Positions 48,390-59,449 of a stretch of DNA of 64,000 nt are shown one piece after another; position 1 is the first letter of the stretch; each line of letters starts with the position of its first letter. Source of the stretch: Holothuria scabra. Taxonomy: Eukaryota; Echinodermata; Holothuroidea; Aspidochirotida; Holothuriidae. Both the position numbers and the translations under genes were made by a program. Under the pieces are notes generated by a model. It searched no databases. It saw only the letters and a program-made list of their open reading frames with translations, and had not been told where the DNA came from. The stretch is taken from assembly GCA_037179385.1 (NCBI GenBank), contig CM074187.1, positions 6,758,001 to 6,822,000 of the forward strand. The letters run 5' to 3'.

Positions 48390-48990
48390 TTGCCGTAGGC
48401 AGGCAAGGAATCTATGCGATGGTGATGTCATGTGTGTGTGTATGTGTGTGTGTGTGTTTGTGACACTTGCTTGTAAACACGATATCTTAAGATAGGAATG
48501 TCCGACACTTTTCATATTCAGTATATAGATTTATCATGTTGAGAGGAAGAACCCTATTGTTTTTGGTAGAGGTCAAAGGTCATTTGAGGTCACCAGCAGT
48601 AAAATTGCAACAACTTCAAAAATAGCTTGTAAACACGATATCTTCAGATAGGAGTGACCGACACTTTTCATACTTGGTATATAGATTTGTCATGTTGAAA
48701 AGAAAAAATTGTATTGTTTTTGGTAAAAGTCACAGGTCATTTGAGCTCACCAGGTCTAAAATTGGTAAAACACTGAAAATGGCTTGTAAAAACATCTTCA
48801 GATGGGATTGCCCGACAATTTTCATACTTGGTATATAGATTTGTCATGTTGAGAGGAAGAACCCTATTGTTTTTGGTAGAGGTCAAAGGTCATTTGAGGT
48901 CACCAGCAGTAAAATTGTGAAAATTCTGTGCCTAAAATGTAAAGAAAAACCTATCAAACATTGTCAATTTGAAAGCAGGTAAGGCATTGA
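48390..48990 (+). repeat. 147-bp satellite family inserted in unit A
   Basis: A TG tract at about 48432-48458 is followed by units with CTTGTAAACACGATATCTTC and the AGGTCAAAGGTCA motif at 48570 and 48880; a degenerate unit lies between (310 bp = two units). It is absent from unit B at the equivalent position (about 51180), so it inserted after the duplication or was lost from B. Confidence 0.85.
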
Positions 48991-49051
48991 TGGCAAGGGA
49001 TCACTAAGCCTTTTGGCTTTCTGGTTTTATGGATTATTTGATATTTTACAG

Positions 49052-49259
49052 GGTTGTGAAAAAAACACTAAAAAAGAGGGGAATGCAGCCCAAAACCATG
49101 AAGAGCTACTTCCTTTCAAAATTTACCAGGAGCGGGCAACCCGCATGGGTATTACAACATCCATGACTTCGCGGAGAGTAAACTCAGTTGAGGATTTCTG
49201 CACCTCCCTCCAGCCGGCCACAATTTATAGGGAACTAGAAATAAAATCCCGGATATCAG
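49052..49259 (+). CDS. Exon 5 of the unrecognised gene, unit A copy (open)
   Basis: Begins after TATTTTACAG and stays open, encoding CEKNTKKEGNAAQNHEELL then IYQERATRMGITTSMTSRR and ending KSRIS. It ends either at a GC donor (ATCAG|GCAAGT, matching the GC-AG donor consensus and kept in unit B at 51441) or 11 bases later at AAG|GTAAAT. The matching unit B segment preserves the pattern IY-E-AT-MGI--SMTS-R--SVE-F and -KSRI-, suggesting past coding constraint. Phase at its start does not match the exon 4 end, so a further exon may be missing. Confidence 0.4.
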
Positions 49260-50700
49260 GCAAGTATAAGGTAAATAAAATAGATATAAAACATAATTGA
49301 TAATGCAGAATAATTTCATTTACTCTTGAGAGGAGATGGGTGAAGGGAAAGTTTAAGCAAAAATTTAACCTACATATGTGGAGATGAAATAAATCTACGC
49401 AAGCTGGCCGGTGCAATTAATTCTCATTCGAGTGGGACATGTAATTTTCAGGATATCAACAAATAAAGTGACTAGACTTGTGTTCAAAAATGAGCTTGAG
49501 GATAGCAGAGGTTATATATCACTTTGTCATCCTGACAAGGAATGCTTCATTTCTTCTTGTTTTTTCAGTCTGTGGTGTAAACCTTGAAGTTAATAGAGTA
49601 AGCACCTCTCATTGGGGAATCAAAAAGCTTGTAATTTTCTCATGCCACAGACTTAATTGCAATTTGATAACACGTAAATGCTATGCATGTCACATCTCAC
49701 ATGATTTTGTATAGCATATGCCAGTTGAAAAACACTCATTCAGTCATTCTGTTGCAAAAGGTATGGTGGTTTCATATCTCAAGAGTTGTAAATTAACGGA
49801 AGTTGAACGGCAGTAAATGTGCAAGGAATAGACAGAAATGGATGAACAACAGACTGACTAACAACTAAAACACCAAATAGATGTGAAAGGAATAACAACA
49901 GACAATTAATAGAACGTACAAAATGAGAGAATAAGACGAGAGAATGCAATCAGACAAACAGGACTAGTATGAACGATGATGCAACAGAGAAGAAACACAC
50001 TGTAAAGAGTAAACAGATACAAAGTATTACTAATGGACAAAATGATGTGACTGAGGAGTACACCAGGGTCCAGATCCTGCAGGGCATTCAGAGGTCTCAA
50101 ATCAGATGTCTTCCAGCTTTCAGCTGGTGAACATCCTTCCAGCTTTCAGCTGGTGAACATCAAGACATAGCCAGGCCATAGTCCATCATGTATGCAGAAC
50201 CTCTCCCCAGTTCTCATCAGTGTGAGAAGACGGGATGCAATTATATATGCTGCATCTTTAGTCTACAATCATCCCTATATATATATATATTTTTTTTTGC
50301 CTGTTTTCTGTTCTTGGATTGAAGGTACATTACCTATCCATTCATTGTCAGTTTTATTTCTTTACGCTTCTATTACTAATGAGTTTGTGTCTGTAGAACA
50401 TTTGTTATAGGGACTGTACTTTTAAGTTTCAGCTTTTTTGCTGTTTTGTAATGAACCAGTGATCATGAGTAGCAATCTTCAGGGAAAAACAGATACTAAT
50501 TAGTTTAGTGGGTGAACACCCTTCACACTAGGCATTTCTAGTCATGAAAACAAGAGACTAAACAGGGACTAACTTAATACATGAACAGACTGCAATTTTT
50601 GGTCTTCATTTTCTGTTTGTGCAATCTTGTGACAGAGTCTTAAAATATGTTTGCCGCACATGAAATCATACACTAAGTTAACCCTTCTTTCTCAAAATAG

Positions 50701-50781
50701 AACAATTCCAGAAATATTACGAGGCCTGTGGAGGGATAACAGAGTCACCCAAAAAAGGGGGCAAGGCAACATCAAAGGCAG
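50701..50781 (+). CDS. Exon 4 of the unrecognised gene, unit B copy (open)
   Basis: Acceptor CTCAAAATAG and donor GGCAG|GTGTAG, 81 nt. In the frame set by the exon at 45571 it encodes QQFQKYYEACGGITESPKKG followed by GKATSKA, a lysine-rich end. This copy is open throughout, unlike the unit A copy. Confidence 0.4.
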
Positions 50782-51206
50782 GTGTAGTCCCTTCTAGAGC
50801 TGCTTCACCTGGCCAATCTATAAAGACAACTCATCTGCCCTGTTATTCCAATGAGGTTCTGTATTTGATAGGTCTAATGAAGATATTAAATGAGTAGCCT
50901 AAATTTTCAAAAAGACAAAAAAAGGGAGAAAAGCCTTTCATTGGCACCCATTTTGGGTGTAGCAGCCTCAAATACTGATTGAACAATTGAGGCTATTGTG
51001 TGCTTTGGATCAGATGCACAGTATGCAAGCAATTGACTAATGTTCTTTTTGTAAATTGCATAATGCTTAAGAAAAACACTTGGTATGGATTATTTTACCA
51101 TACTATGTAAGTTTTATTTAGTTTTGCATTTTCTATCTAAAATTTGCTAATAGTCGTATGAAGAAGTACGGAGTCTTTATTATGGACAAGCATCGTGATA
51201 TTTTAC

Positions 51207-51441
51207 AGGGTTGTGAAAACACTCAAAAAAAGGGCCATGCAACCAAACACTGCCTCCTAGTTACCTGCTTTCAATTTAGAAGTTAGGTAACTTCTTTTGG
51301 ATCTACAAGGAAGTAGCCACCAGCATGGGAATATCATCATCCATGACCTCACAGAGGACAAGCTCAGTGGAGGGCTTCAGTGCCTATCTTCCCCGCCCAG
51401 TCTCACTCCAAAGGGAACGAGAGATGAAATCCCGAATAGCA
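51207..51441 (+). pseudogene. Exon 5 of the unrecognised gene, unit B copy, frame broken
   Basis: Starts after TATTTTACAG with CENTQKKGHATKH and hits a stop at about 51283. The homologous downstream part (IYKEVATSMGISSSMTSQR ... KSRIA) is in a different frame. The sequence between differs in length from unit A. Confidence 0.4.
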
Positions 51442-51770
51442 GGCAAGTATTAGATAAACAAAATAGATATAAAAACATAAGAAGTAATGCAGGACAAATT
51501 CATTCACTCTCTAGATTAGATGGTTAAAGGGAAAGTTCAATTAAGCAAAAATTTAATTTACATATGTGAAGAGGAAGTAATTCTACAAAAGCTGGTGAAA
51601 CTCTCATTCAAATGGGACATGTCATTCTCAGGATATCAGCAAATGAAGTGACTAGATTTGTGTTATTGTTTTGAAAGTTTTATTTATTTTTGCATATCTT
51701 CCTAAAATTTGCTGTTGGTGATATAAAAAAGTCTACTGTTTTTATTATGGACACCTATTCTGGTATTTTA

Positions 51771-51845
51771 CAGGGTTGTGTAAACATTGAAAAGCCGTGG
51801 AATGCAGCTGAAGACCACCTAAATTTATCTCCTACCTGTAAAGCA
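51771..51845 (+). pseudogene. Partial third copy of the exon 5 start
   Basis: After ATTTTACAG the frame reads CVNIEKPWNAAEDHLNLSP, aligning with the first third of exon 5 (CEKNTKKEGNAAQNHEELL). Homology then ends. It is preceded by a copy of the upstream intron (TAAAATTTGCTG... and ATTATGGACA). Confidence 0.4.
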
Positions 51846-51849
51846 GTTA

Positions 51850-53340
51850 TGTTTGCCTTTTACGTACACCTTGCAAACATATGTGGCACATCTGACCAGT
51901 TTTATTCTGCCTTTGTTTACATCTTCTGCTGGCTGCCTTGAATCAACCTTGTGATTTCTTGGAGCGTACTTTGCGACTTAAGCAAGAAATTCGGTGAAAT
52001 TTGATTAACCCACCAAACCGCACTCAGGTGAAATATCCAGTATGGTTAGAAATTTGTCATGTGTCCCATTATTGTCAAAACTTAATGAATGCATTAATTG
52101 TAACATACATATGAAAATTTGCTCTACTGATGGCTCTGAATACACAATTGAATCTTTGTCAGGTACCATATGACATTCTTTACTGAAAATCCAAATTACC
52201 ATATAAATGTACCTTTTTAGAAACATGTTTGCACTATAAAAGATTTTTATGCAACAGACATTTTCCTTTGCCCCCGGTCAACTTTTGACATCCTGGTGCT
52301 GCCACTGATAGTCTATCATAACTTTCCTTTCTGCAACATAATGCAAATGTTGCACCTCTTTTGATCACTTGATGCCTCTTAGAAAAGGTTAAAATTTGAA
52401 GCTGGCTGAAACCGTGACTTTCAAACTACTAACAATTCAGTTAAGCACTGGAAACGTTTGTTAACCATGTAGCACTAAACGGTTAATATTGTGAAGTTGT
52501 GTTGAACATTTGATGTCCCTATTCGTGTTATGGGTGAGTTGCTATGCTGACTTAGAAAAAGGGTGTGTGTGCATGGGGCTGGGGTGGGGTGGTTTGGGAA
52601 GATCAGATTAGAAGTCTTCTGATCCACCTATACAGCCCATAAAACTGGAAACCTTAGGCTTTTGATTTTATTGCCACTATGTCATTAAAGTGAGTTGATT
52701 TTGACTTCAAGAATTCATTATCACAATTTTATCAAAGTTACAGAATATGTTGCCTCTGCGAATAATATTTGTCAATTATATTTGTCACAGTGTGACTTGC
52801 TGACTTTTTTATCTGAAGGTTTCAATAAACAATAGAGCGATACAATATAGTGGAGCCATGTCTTGTGCATTTGTTTCTTTTTGTTTCTTTTCAATAGCTT
52901 AGACCTTGTGCAAATGATGTCACAGAGCTGAAAGTACGCCCTCCTTTGGGGGCAAAACAAACCAAAGCAGACAGCTGATTTGTCAACCAGTCTGATATGC
53001 GCACAGTCTGCTACTTGTGCAGGATGAATATTTGTGCGTGCGGCCACGTTTCACTGTTTTGCCCCTGAGGGTGACGTCAGTGTGTCACCAATGCACCAAG
53101 TCTATATGTGTAAAGGTGGTTTGTTATTGTTGCTCCTGGCATGTCTACAAATTCTGCAGTACGGAAGGTAAATGAGACAATCACAGTGAAAGGGTGTGGC
53201 ACTACTAGTCTAGGATCAATTGGTCTGAATTGCAGTTATTGTGGCAACATTGTTTGCAATACGTGGACATCCCAGAGTCGAGGTACGTTGCCTTTTTCAA
53301 AGAAATTCCTCTTTGAACGCTTGACAAGCACCTGCAGGGT
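51850..53340. other. No gene recognised
   Basis: AT-rich sequence with short open frames on both strands, none with a recognisable domain or splice context. Confidence 0.35.
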
Positions 53341-53351
53341 CGTTATTGGGA

Positions 53352-53530
53352 TTGGGTCGTAGAGTGGCAGAGTGGTCTACCCCAGTTGCTGTAAACCAGT
53401 ATAATTCACATGTGCATGGATTTAAATCCAGCTCCAACTTAACATGGGTTTTCCACTGGGTACTCTGGCTTGCTACTAAAATTGGTTTCCGAGCTGATGA
53501 AATCAGTTGTGCAGAGCATGTGTCGAGCAG
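53352..53530 (+). repeat. tRNA-derived SINE-like sequence
   Basis: A box A-like TGGCAGAGTGG at about 53364-53374 is followed by a degraded box B-like GGATTTAAATCC at about 53420-53431. A body then contains AACATGGGTTTTCCACTGGG. Not a functional tRNA. Confidence 0.45.
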
Positions 53531-53639
53531 TTAATTAGCAGATTTTACCCTGGAGGCTGTTGTGGCTGTAGCCAACCAGCAAAAACTACATTACAGAATA
53601 TTAGCCTTCAAGGAGATCTGTCATAGCTACCCCAGTTTG

Positions 53640-53960
53640 TAGGGAAAAACTGGGGTTCCCAATTAAAGCACCTGCATGACCATTGCTACATTACTCCAAT
53701 TAGCTGTTTCAATTAGCTGCAGATTTGACTACCATTCTGGTACAATAGAAGCCCAACAACTTTGGGTTCAAATAACAACTTACAACAAATCCTGAATGAA
53801 GTGCTGGCAAAGAGGGGATCAAATAACTTTTAGTGCATTGAAGGGCTACATCCCTTTTCAGTTTATTCTGAGACTGCTATCAAATATGCCAACCTTCATG
53901 GCCATTTTAAAATGCTTAAATGGGCATATAGTTGGTACCGAGGACAGTTCTGGACAAGAT
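53640..53960 (+). repeat. Member of the dispersed repeat of about 320 bp
   Basis: The best preserved copy, with GGTACAATAGAAGCCCAACA, TGGGTTCAAATAACAAC, the TAGTGCATTGAAGGGCTACA block and CAAATATGCCAACCTTCATG. It serves as an outgroup for judging the two copies at 27060 and 61000. Confidence 0.65.
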
Positions 53961-56900
53961 TGTGCAAAGGAGATTTTTTCCAAAATGTAAAATTATGGGG
54001 ACAGAAGTATCGCTTAATACTGAGGTGGCCACCCCCCTCATCATAACCCTGGCAATCACACTTTGGACCCCCTCTGGAAAAGTCATTGATCCCCCAGAGA
54101 TGCAGTCCAGTTTGTACAACACAAGTTGCTAAAATAGTCTTGAATGGGGCAAGGAAATATAAATTCTTGGCCCAGTCAAGTGCAACTAGCTACTTGAGTT
54201 GCTTCCCTTGAAGTCTTGACTATAGAGCCTCTACTTTATTTTTAAAATGGGAGAATTTCCCATATTTCTCAAGTAAAGTACAGTGGCAGGAAGGAATTTT
54301 TGAGTTGTGACTTTGTTTCCCATGCACATCACTGTCACATTAAATGCTGGCTCTCAAAAGTGAATTCCTCTCTTTCAAAAGAAAGAATAGATCTTTCTGT
54401 GGCAAACTGAAAGATTTACTATTAATGAAATTTCAGTCCTAATAAACCATTCAAGTACGGTGTACTTCAAAATAACTAATAAATTTTCTAATTTTGATTT
54501 CTTGCTTTTTCCACATTCTATTTATAATCACATTTTATATTTAATCTAGTAACCTTGATTAGAAGCATTTATGCTAGAATATACATTTAGAATGAGATGG
54601 TGACACAAAGTAAATCAAAAAGAAAACTCAGGTAAATTCAACTATTTTTATTTGAAGAAAATGAAGGAAAAGTTTGGACACCTGACTTTGAAATGCATCA
54701 TCAACAAAAATGTGATGGAACACAACCTTTCTGTTTTGGAGATGATGAGAAGTGTGAAGCCATTAGACAGCAATATTTGCAGTTGCTATAGCAGAGCTGC
54801 AGGGTTGAAAGTCCTGCAATGGAAGTCTTGTGCCTGTGCCATCCCTACTAGGAAATATACACTTAGCCCATATTTGAAACATTGGTAAGCCTCCTTTTAA
54901 AATAGGAGTAACAACTACTAGCACCATTGCTATGTAAGAGGTGAAGTACCATTACTGCTCATTAATACTGAATCCCACTTCCCCCTTGGAACCAACCTCA
55001 ATTTCACAACACATAAATATATGGATAAAAGAAAAAAAACCCTTCTATTTTCCTTTGTCATGATACAAATCTTGGGTGAAAGTTCGCAAAATATTTATTC
55101 ATTAATACAGCTGAAATTTGGCAAAACTATTTATTACATGTTATACTGCAATAAATCAACATTTACATGTTGGCCACCGTTAAATTAATACTCATTGAAT
55201 CAACATGAAACCAAAGAAGAAAGCTCATGTATTTTTCTTTAACTTGCCTGTGGAATTTGGTGATCCTCAATGAGAAGTTGCTAAACTGCATGTCACATTA
55301 AGATATGCTCAATATTTTTCAAGATTTTCAACAAGCCACTTCACTATGCAAATAAAGTTTATCATCCTTCAAACCACATGATGTTGACAGAATAATGGTT
55401 CTTATAAAAAAAAAATCTGATGTGTTCAAAAATTAAACAGGAAACACCAATCCCTATTCAACATTTTTATACAGAGTCTACCCTAAAAATAATTTGTATC
55501 CTGTAACTGTGTAACCACTTACATAAACATCTTTACATGGTTTCAACAGTTGCATTAACAGAGGCACCAAAAAAAGAGAGTTCTACAGACAATTATAAAG
55601 TTTTACACTGAAATTTCACAATTTTTAAATAAATGACAGTATTTGACAGCCATGCAATTGAAATCATGTGGCAATCAACCCTGCAGTATATAATGACTGT
55701 GGAAATTTAAAATGTCAAAAATGGTCAATATCTTCCAAACAAAGCTTCATAAACCTTACGAAAATGAATTTTCAACTTAAATCATGAAAAGCTTTGAAGA
55801 GAGAAATTTGGTTGAAATTTAAAACAGGATATGCCAGTGACATCCAGGTTTATTAGGAGTTTCCCCAGCATACCCTGAAAGGTTGTCCCTCCAGCCATTA
55901 TTCCCCAATCCATCAAATGTTAACCTTTAGCATTTTAAACAAACTTATAACTTCAGCCCAACAATTAATTTTAACTTAATTATCTATTACACACATAAAT
56001 CTTGCTGTATGAATTACTTTAATGTGCAGAAGAACATATTCTAGACAAAAGGCTTACCTTCTGACATCAAACTATGTGTACTGTGGAAACAACTTAAAAC
56101 ATCTGGGAATAAGTTTCATTTCGTGCATGCTATGAGGTAGATCTTGGTACACGAAAGTTAATCATATAAGAATCTAAGAATTTAAAACATCAACTATGCA
56201 AGACTTCACCTCTTACATATGCACTAGAAAATGCATTACACCAATGTGTTTACTTGCCTAATGTGTGAAAATCCTAGCTGTACATAACATGGTTAAAGTA
56301 TTACTGTATTGCCTTCATGTGATTTTAAATAAGGATTACAATAGAAGCCAGACTCATAGAATGCCTCATGCAGTAAAAGATAAAGGGACCAATTCAAGGT
56401 GTTGTACAGAAAAAACAAAAACATGTCCAGTACAAACAAATTGCAGTAATAAGGATTAAAACTATGAATAAAGAATGTAAAAGCTACGGCAACAAACTTA
56501 TACAAACCATAAAATTATCAGAAAATAAAAATTAATGTAAAAAGATCGCGAAGGTAGCACGCTAAAAACAAAACAGGCTTTAATGTACTTCAAAAAGCAG
56601 TGAATAAGTTTAGCTGTTGAGTCCAGAAAATTTTCTAAGGTAAATATGGATGAAGAATGAGAACAAAATGACAAGTGAAAGGACAAAGTATGTATTGTGT
56701 CAAACTCACTTGCTTTAGTAGGAATAACTGGAATGTGAAACTGAAATAATTCCAATCACACTTTCTTTAGTTTGAACTTGCAGGCCTTTAAGTATGAAGA
56801 AATACCAGTTGCACTTGAAATAGATACCACTTACTTTTCATAGCCTATAGCAGACCTGTTACAGGAACAAGAAATTTATGATGCCAACATATCCAATTTC

Positions 56901-57690
56901 TGCTTACTTTTGTTCTCCAAAGACCCTTTGCAGGTATCTACATGTCTATTAATAAGAAATGTTGGCAATTTAACTGCCTCAAGATATCCAACACAAGTAA
57001 CACTAAATGAGACTGCAGCTGTGTGAAAGATTTTTTAGTGTCAATGCAACCATAAATATTTATGAAAAGTGTTTATACAGTGTTATTCTATACTGAATCA
57101 CTGTCTAGCATGGGTGACTTATGGGGAGAGAGAAAATACATCAATATTTTTATGACATCACAACAAACTTTCCACAACATGTAACTCATTATGAACACAG
57201 TTGCTTTAGAACTCTATGAACCACATACCCTGCAAATCAGGCATTTGGACGGGGACCCAGGATTGGTATCAATTACCTGCACATGCAGTGGAAAGTCACC
57301 CAAACAAATGAAAGGAAACCAATTTTTCTGCTTGCTGAAGCCAACTATCTTCCTGCACGTTGATGGGAGAAAGCAGAGGGTCACAGAGGACCATTTTAGA
57401 TTAATCATGGTTTTTAAACTTCAAAGCACTTGTCCACCTCATGTCAAAGTAATAAAATGAATAGTGGGAATGCCTTGCATGGCTTAGCTGAGAAGGCATT
57501 TTCTACTGAAATATTCTCATCACAATCTGTGCCAAGCTTGGTGGAATTATAATTAGTTCACATACATATTTTGGCAAATTCGAGTCTATATCCCAGTATA
57601 TCGAAAGCATCAACATGATTTGGTCAACTGAACCCTCCTCCTCCCACCCCCCCCCCCCAGTTTTTTTTTCTGTGAACATCCAGGCTGGGA
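53961..57690. other. Long AT-rich stretch without a recognisable gene
   Basis: Low-complexity AT-rich sequence, with two short open frames (54652-54888 and 57191-57460) that have no recognisable domain. It could hold untranslated or intronic sequence. I see no RNA gene. Confidence 0.4.
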
Positions 57691-57870
57691 AAAACACCGA
57701 TTAGCTGCTTCAATGAACAACAGCTTTGATTTATACCAGTCTTGTTCAATAGAAGTCCAACAACAGTCAGGGGTTCAAATATATATATGTGCTGGCCAAA
57801 GTAAGTTTTAACAACCAGAATGCAAAAATGCATTGAGGTTTCGATGATACATACATGCTCTTTTCAATAA
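57690..57870. repeat. Fragments of two dispersed repeats
   Basis: 57690-57790 matches the 320-bp family (TTAGCTGCTTCAATGAACAA, CAATAGAAGTCCAACAACAG). 57816-57860 matches the family at 42530 in inverse orientation. A C-homopolymer is at about 57648-57658. Confidence 0.5.
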
Positions 57871-57999
57871 AATGCTACATTTCTTGTAACAACTGGTGAC
57901 CCAAAATAACCTTTGTCTCCACCTGTAAGTGACTGGTTTTTCTTTTAACCAAAACATTTCTCTATTCAAAAAGCCAAATTTCATACTGTGCCTTAAGAT

Positions 58000-59349
58000 A
58001 TTCTGCAAACAAGGTTTTCAGAGTTTGATGCCAGGTGATACCAGATGACCATTGACCTCCACCAAAAACAACAGGTACAGTACTTTCAACTCACCATAAC
58101 ACATTCACATACTAATTAGGAAATCCATCCAAGTTTCCTACCTTTGAGATATCACATTTTGACAAGTTTTTCAAAGTTTGATCCGGGATCATGACCCCAG
58201 ATGTCCTTTCACCTACACAAAAAACCTTATACAGACCATCTTCTCTCACCATAATTCATTTACATACCAATTTTGAAATCCATCCACATTTAGTACCTTG
58301 AGCTATCCTAAACAAGTTTTTCTGAGTTTGACCCCATGTGATCCCGGAATGACCTTTGACCTCTACCAAAATTAATAGGGTTCTTCCTCCCATCATAACG
58401 CATCAACATATCAAGTTTGAAATCAATCCAAGCTTCCTACCTGTGAGATAAAGTGTAGAACAAGAACGTTCGGAGTTTGACCCCATGTGACCCTGCTTAA
58501 AATGACCTTTTGACCTCCACCAAATTTATTGGGTTATTTCTTACATCATATAATACATCAACATATCAAGTTTGAAATGAATCAAAGTTTCACCTTGAGA
58601 TACAGTGTAAACCAGGATTTCGGGGTGTGACCCCCATGCTTGACCCCAAATGACCTTTGACCGACACGAAAATAAATCTGGTTCTTTCTTTACATCATAA
58701 CGCATCAGCCTATCAAGATTAAAATGAATCCAAGATTCCTACCATAATGTATCATGTAAACAAGGATTTCAGGTTTTGACCTCTATGTGACCCCATATGA
58801 CCTTTGACCTTCACTCAAAATCTATAGGAAGCTCTTCCTTACATCATAACGCATCAACACATCAAGTTTGAAATTAATCCAAGTTTTCTACCATGAGATA
58901 TTGTGTAAATATAGATTTCAGGGTTTGACCCCATCTGACAGGATCCAAATGATTTTGTTCCACCAAAATTAAGTAGGGTTATTTCTGATATTATGAACGC
59001 AACAACATACCAAGTTTGAAATTAATCCAAGTTTTCTACCATGAGATATCATGTAAACAAGAATTTCAGGGTTTGACCCCATGTGACCCCAAATGACCTT
59101 TGACCTCCACCAAAATCAATAGGGTTCTTCCTTACATCATAACGCATCAACATACCAAGTTTGAACATCCAAGTTTTCTACCAAGAGATATCATGCAAAC
59201 AAGTTTTTCTGAGTTTGACCTCATGTGACCCCCAAAATGACCTTTGACCTCCACCAAAATTCAATAGGGTTTTTCCTTACATCATAACGCATCAACACAT
59301 CAAGTTTGAAATTAATCCAAGTTTTCTACCATGAGATATTGTGTAAACA
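58000..59349 (-). repeat. Satellite array of the 147-bp family, inverse orientation, cut by the gap
   Basis: About nine units. TGACCTTTGACC (the inverse AGGTCA pair) or close variants occur near 58350, 58503, 58650, 58798, 59094 and 59239, spacing about 145-150 bp or a multiple. Each unit contains the ACATCATAACGCATCAACA block and an AAGTTTGAAAT-AATCCAAG block. The assembly stops inside a unit at 59349. Confidence 0.92.
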
Positions 59350-59449
59350 NNNNNNNNNNNNNNNNNNNNNNNNNNNNNNNNNNNNNNNNNNNNNNNNNNN
59401 NNNNNNNNNNNNNNNNNNNNNNNNNNNNNNNNNNNNNNNNNNNNNNNNN
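59350..59449. other. Assembly gap (100 Ns)
   Basis: Exactly 100 N characters, the usual placeholder for a gap of unknown size. It lies within a tandem satellite array, a typical place for assemblies to break. Confidence 1.

Larger units (their letters stand above)
46620..49490 (+). repeat. Tandem segmental duplication, unit A
   Basis: Collinear with unit B (about 49740-51665). Shared landmarks, in order: the CACCAAATGGATGTG block, the GGTGAACATCAAGACCTATAGCC block, the CATTCATTGTCAG block, exons at 47908 and 49052, and the GGATATCAACAAATAAAGTGAC block. Unit A carries an extra insertion of about 600 bp at 48390-48990 made of the 147-bp satellite family. Confidence 0.8.
49740..51665 (+). repeat. 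Tandem segmental duplication, unit B
   Basis: Second copy of unit A without the satellite insertion. It also has a small local duplication of the CTTCCAGCTTTCAGCTGGTG block (50108-50127 and 50135-50154). A partial third copy of the exon 5 start with its upstream intron lies at 51665-51830. Confidence 0.8.

Noticed and set aside
53141..53362. 73-codon frame with two CxxC-like cysteine pairs
   Set aside because: Cysteine spacing matches no zinc-binding family I know, and it runs into the SINE-like element.
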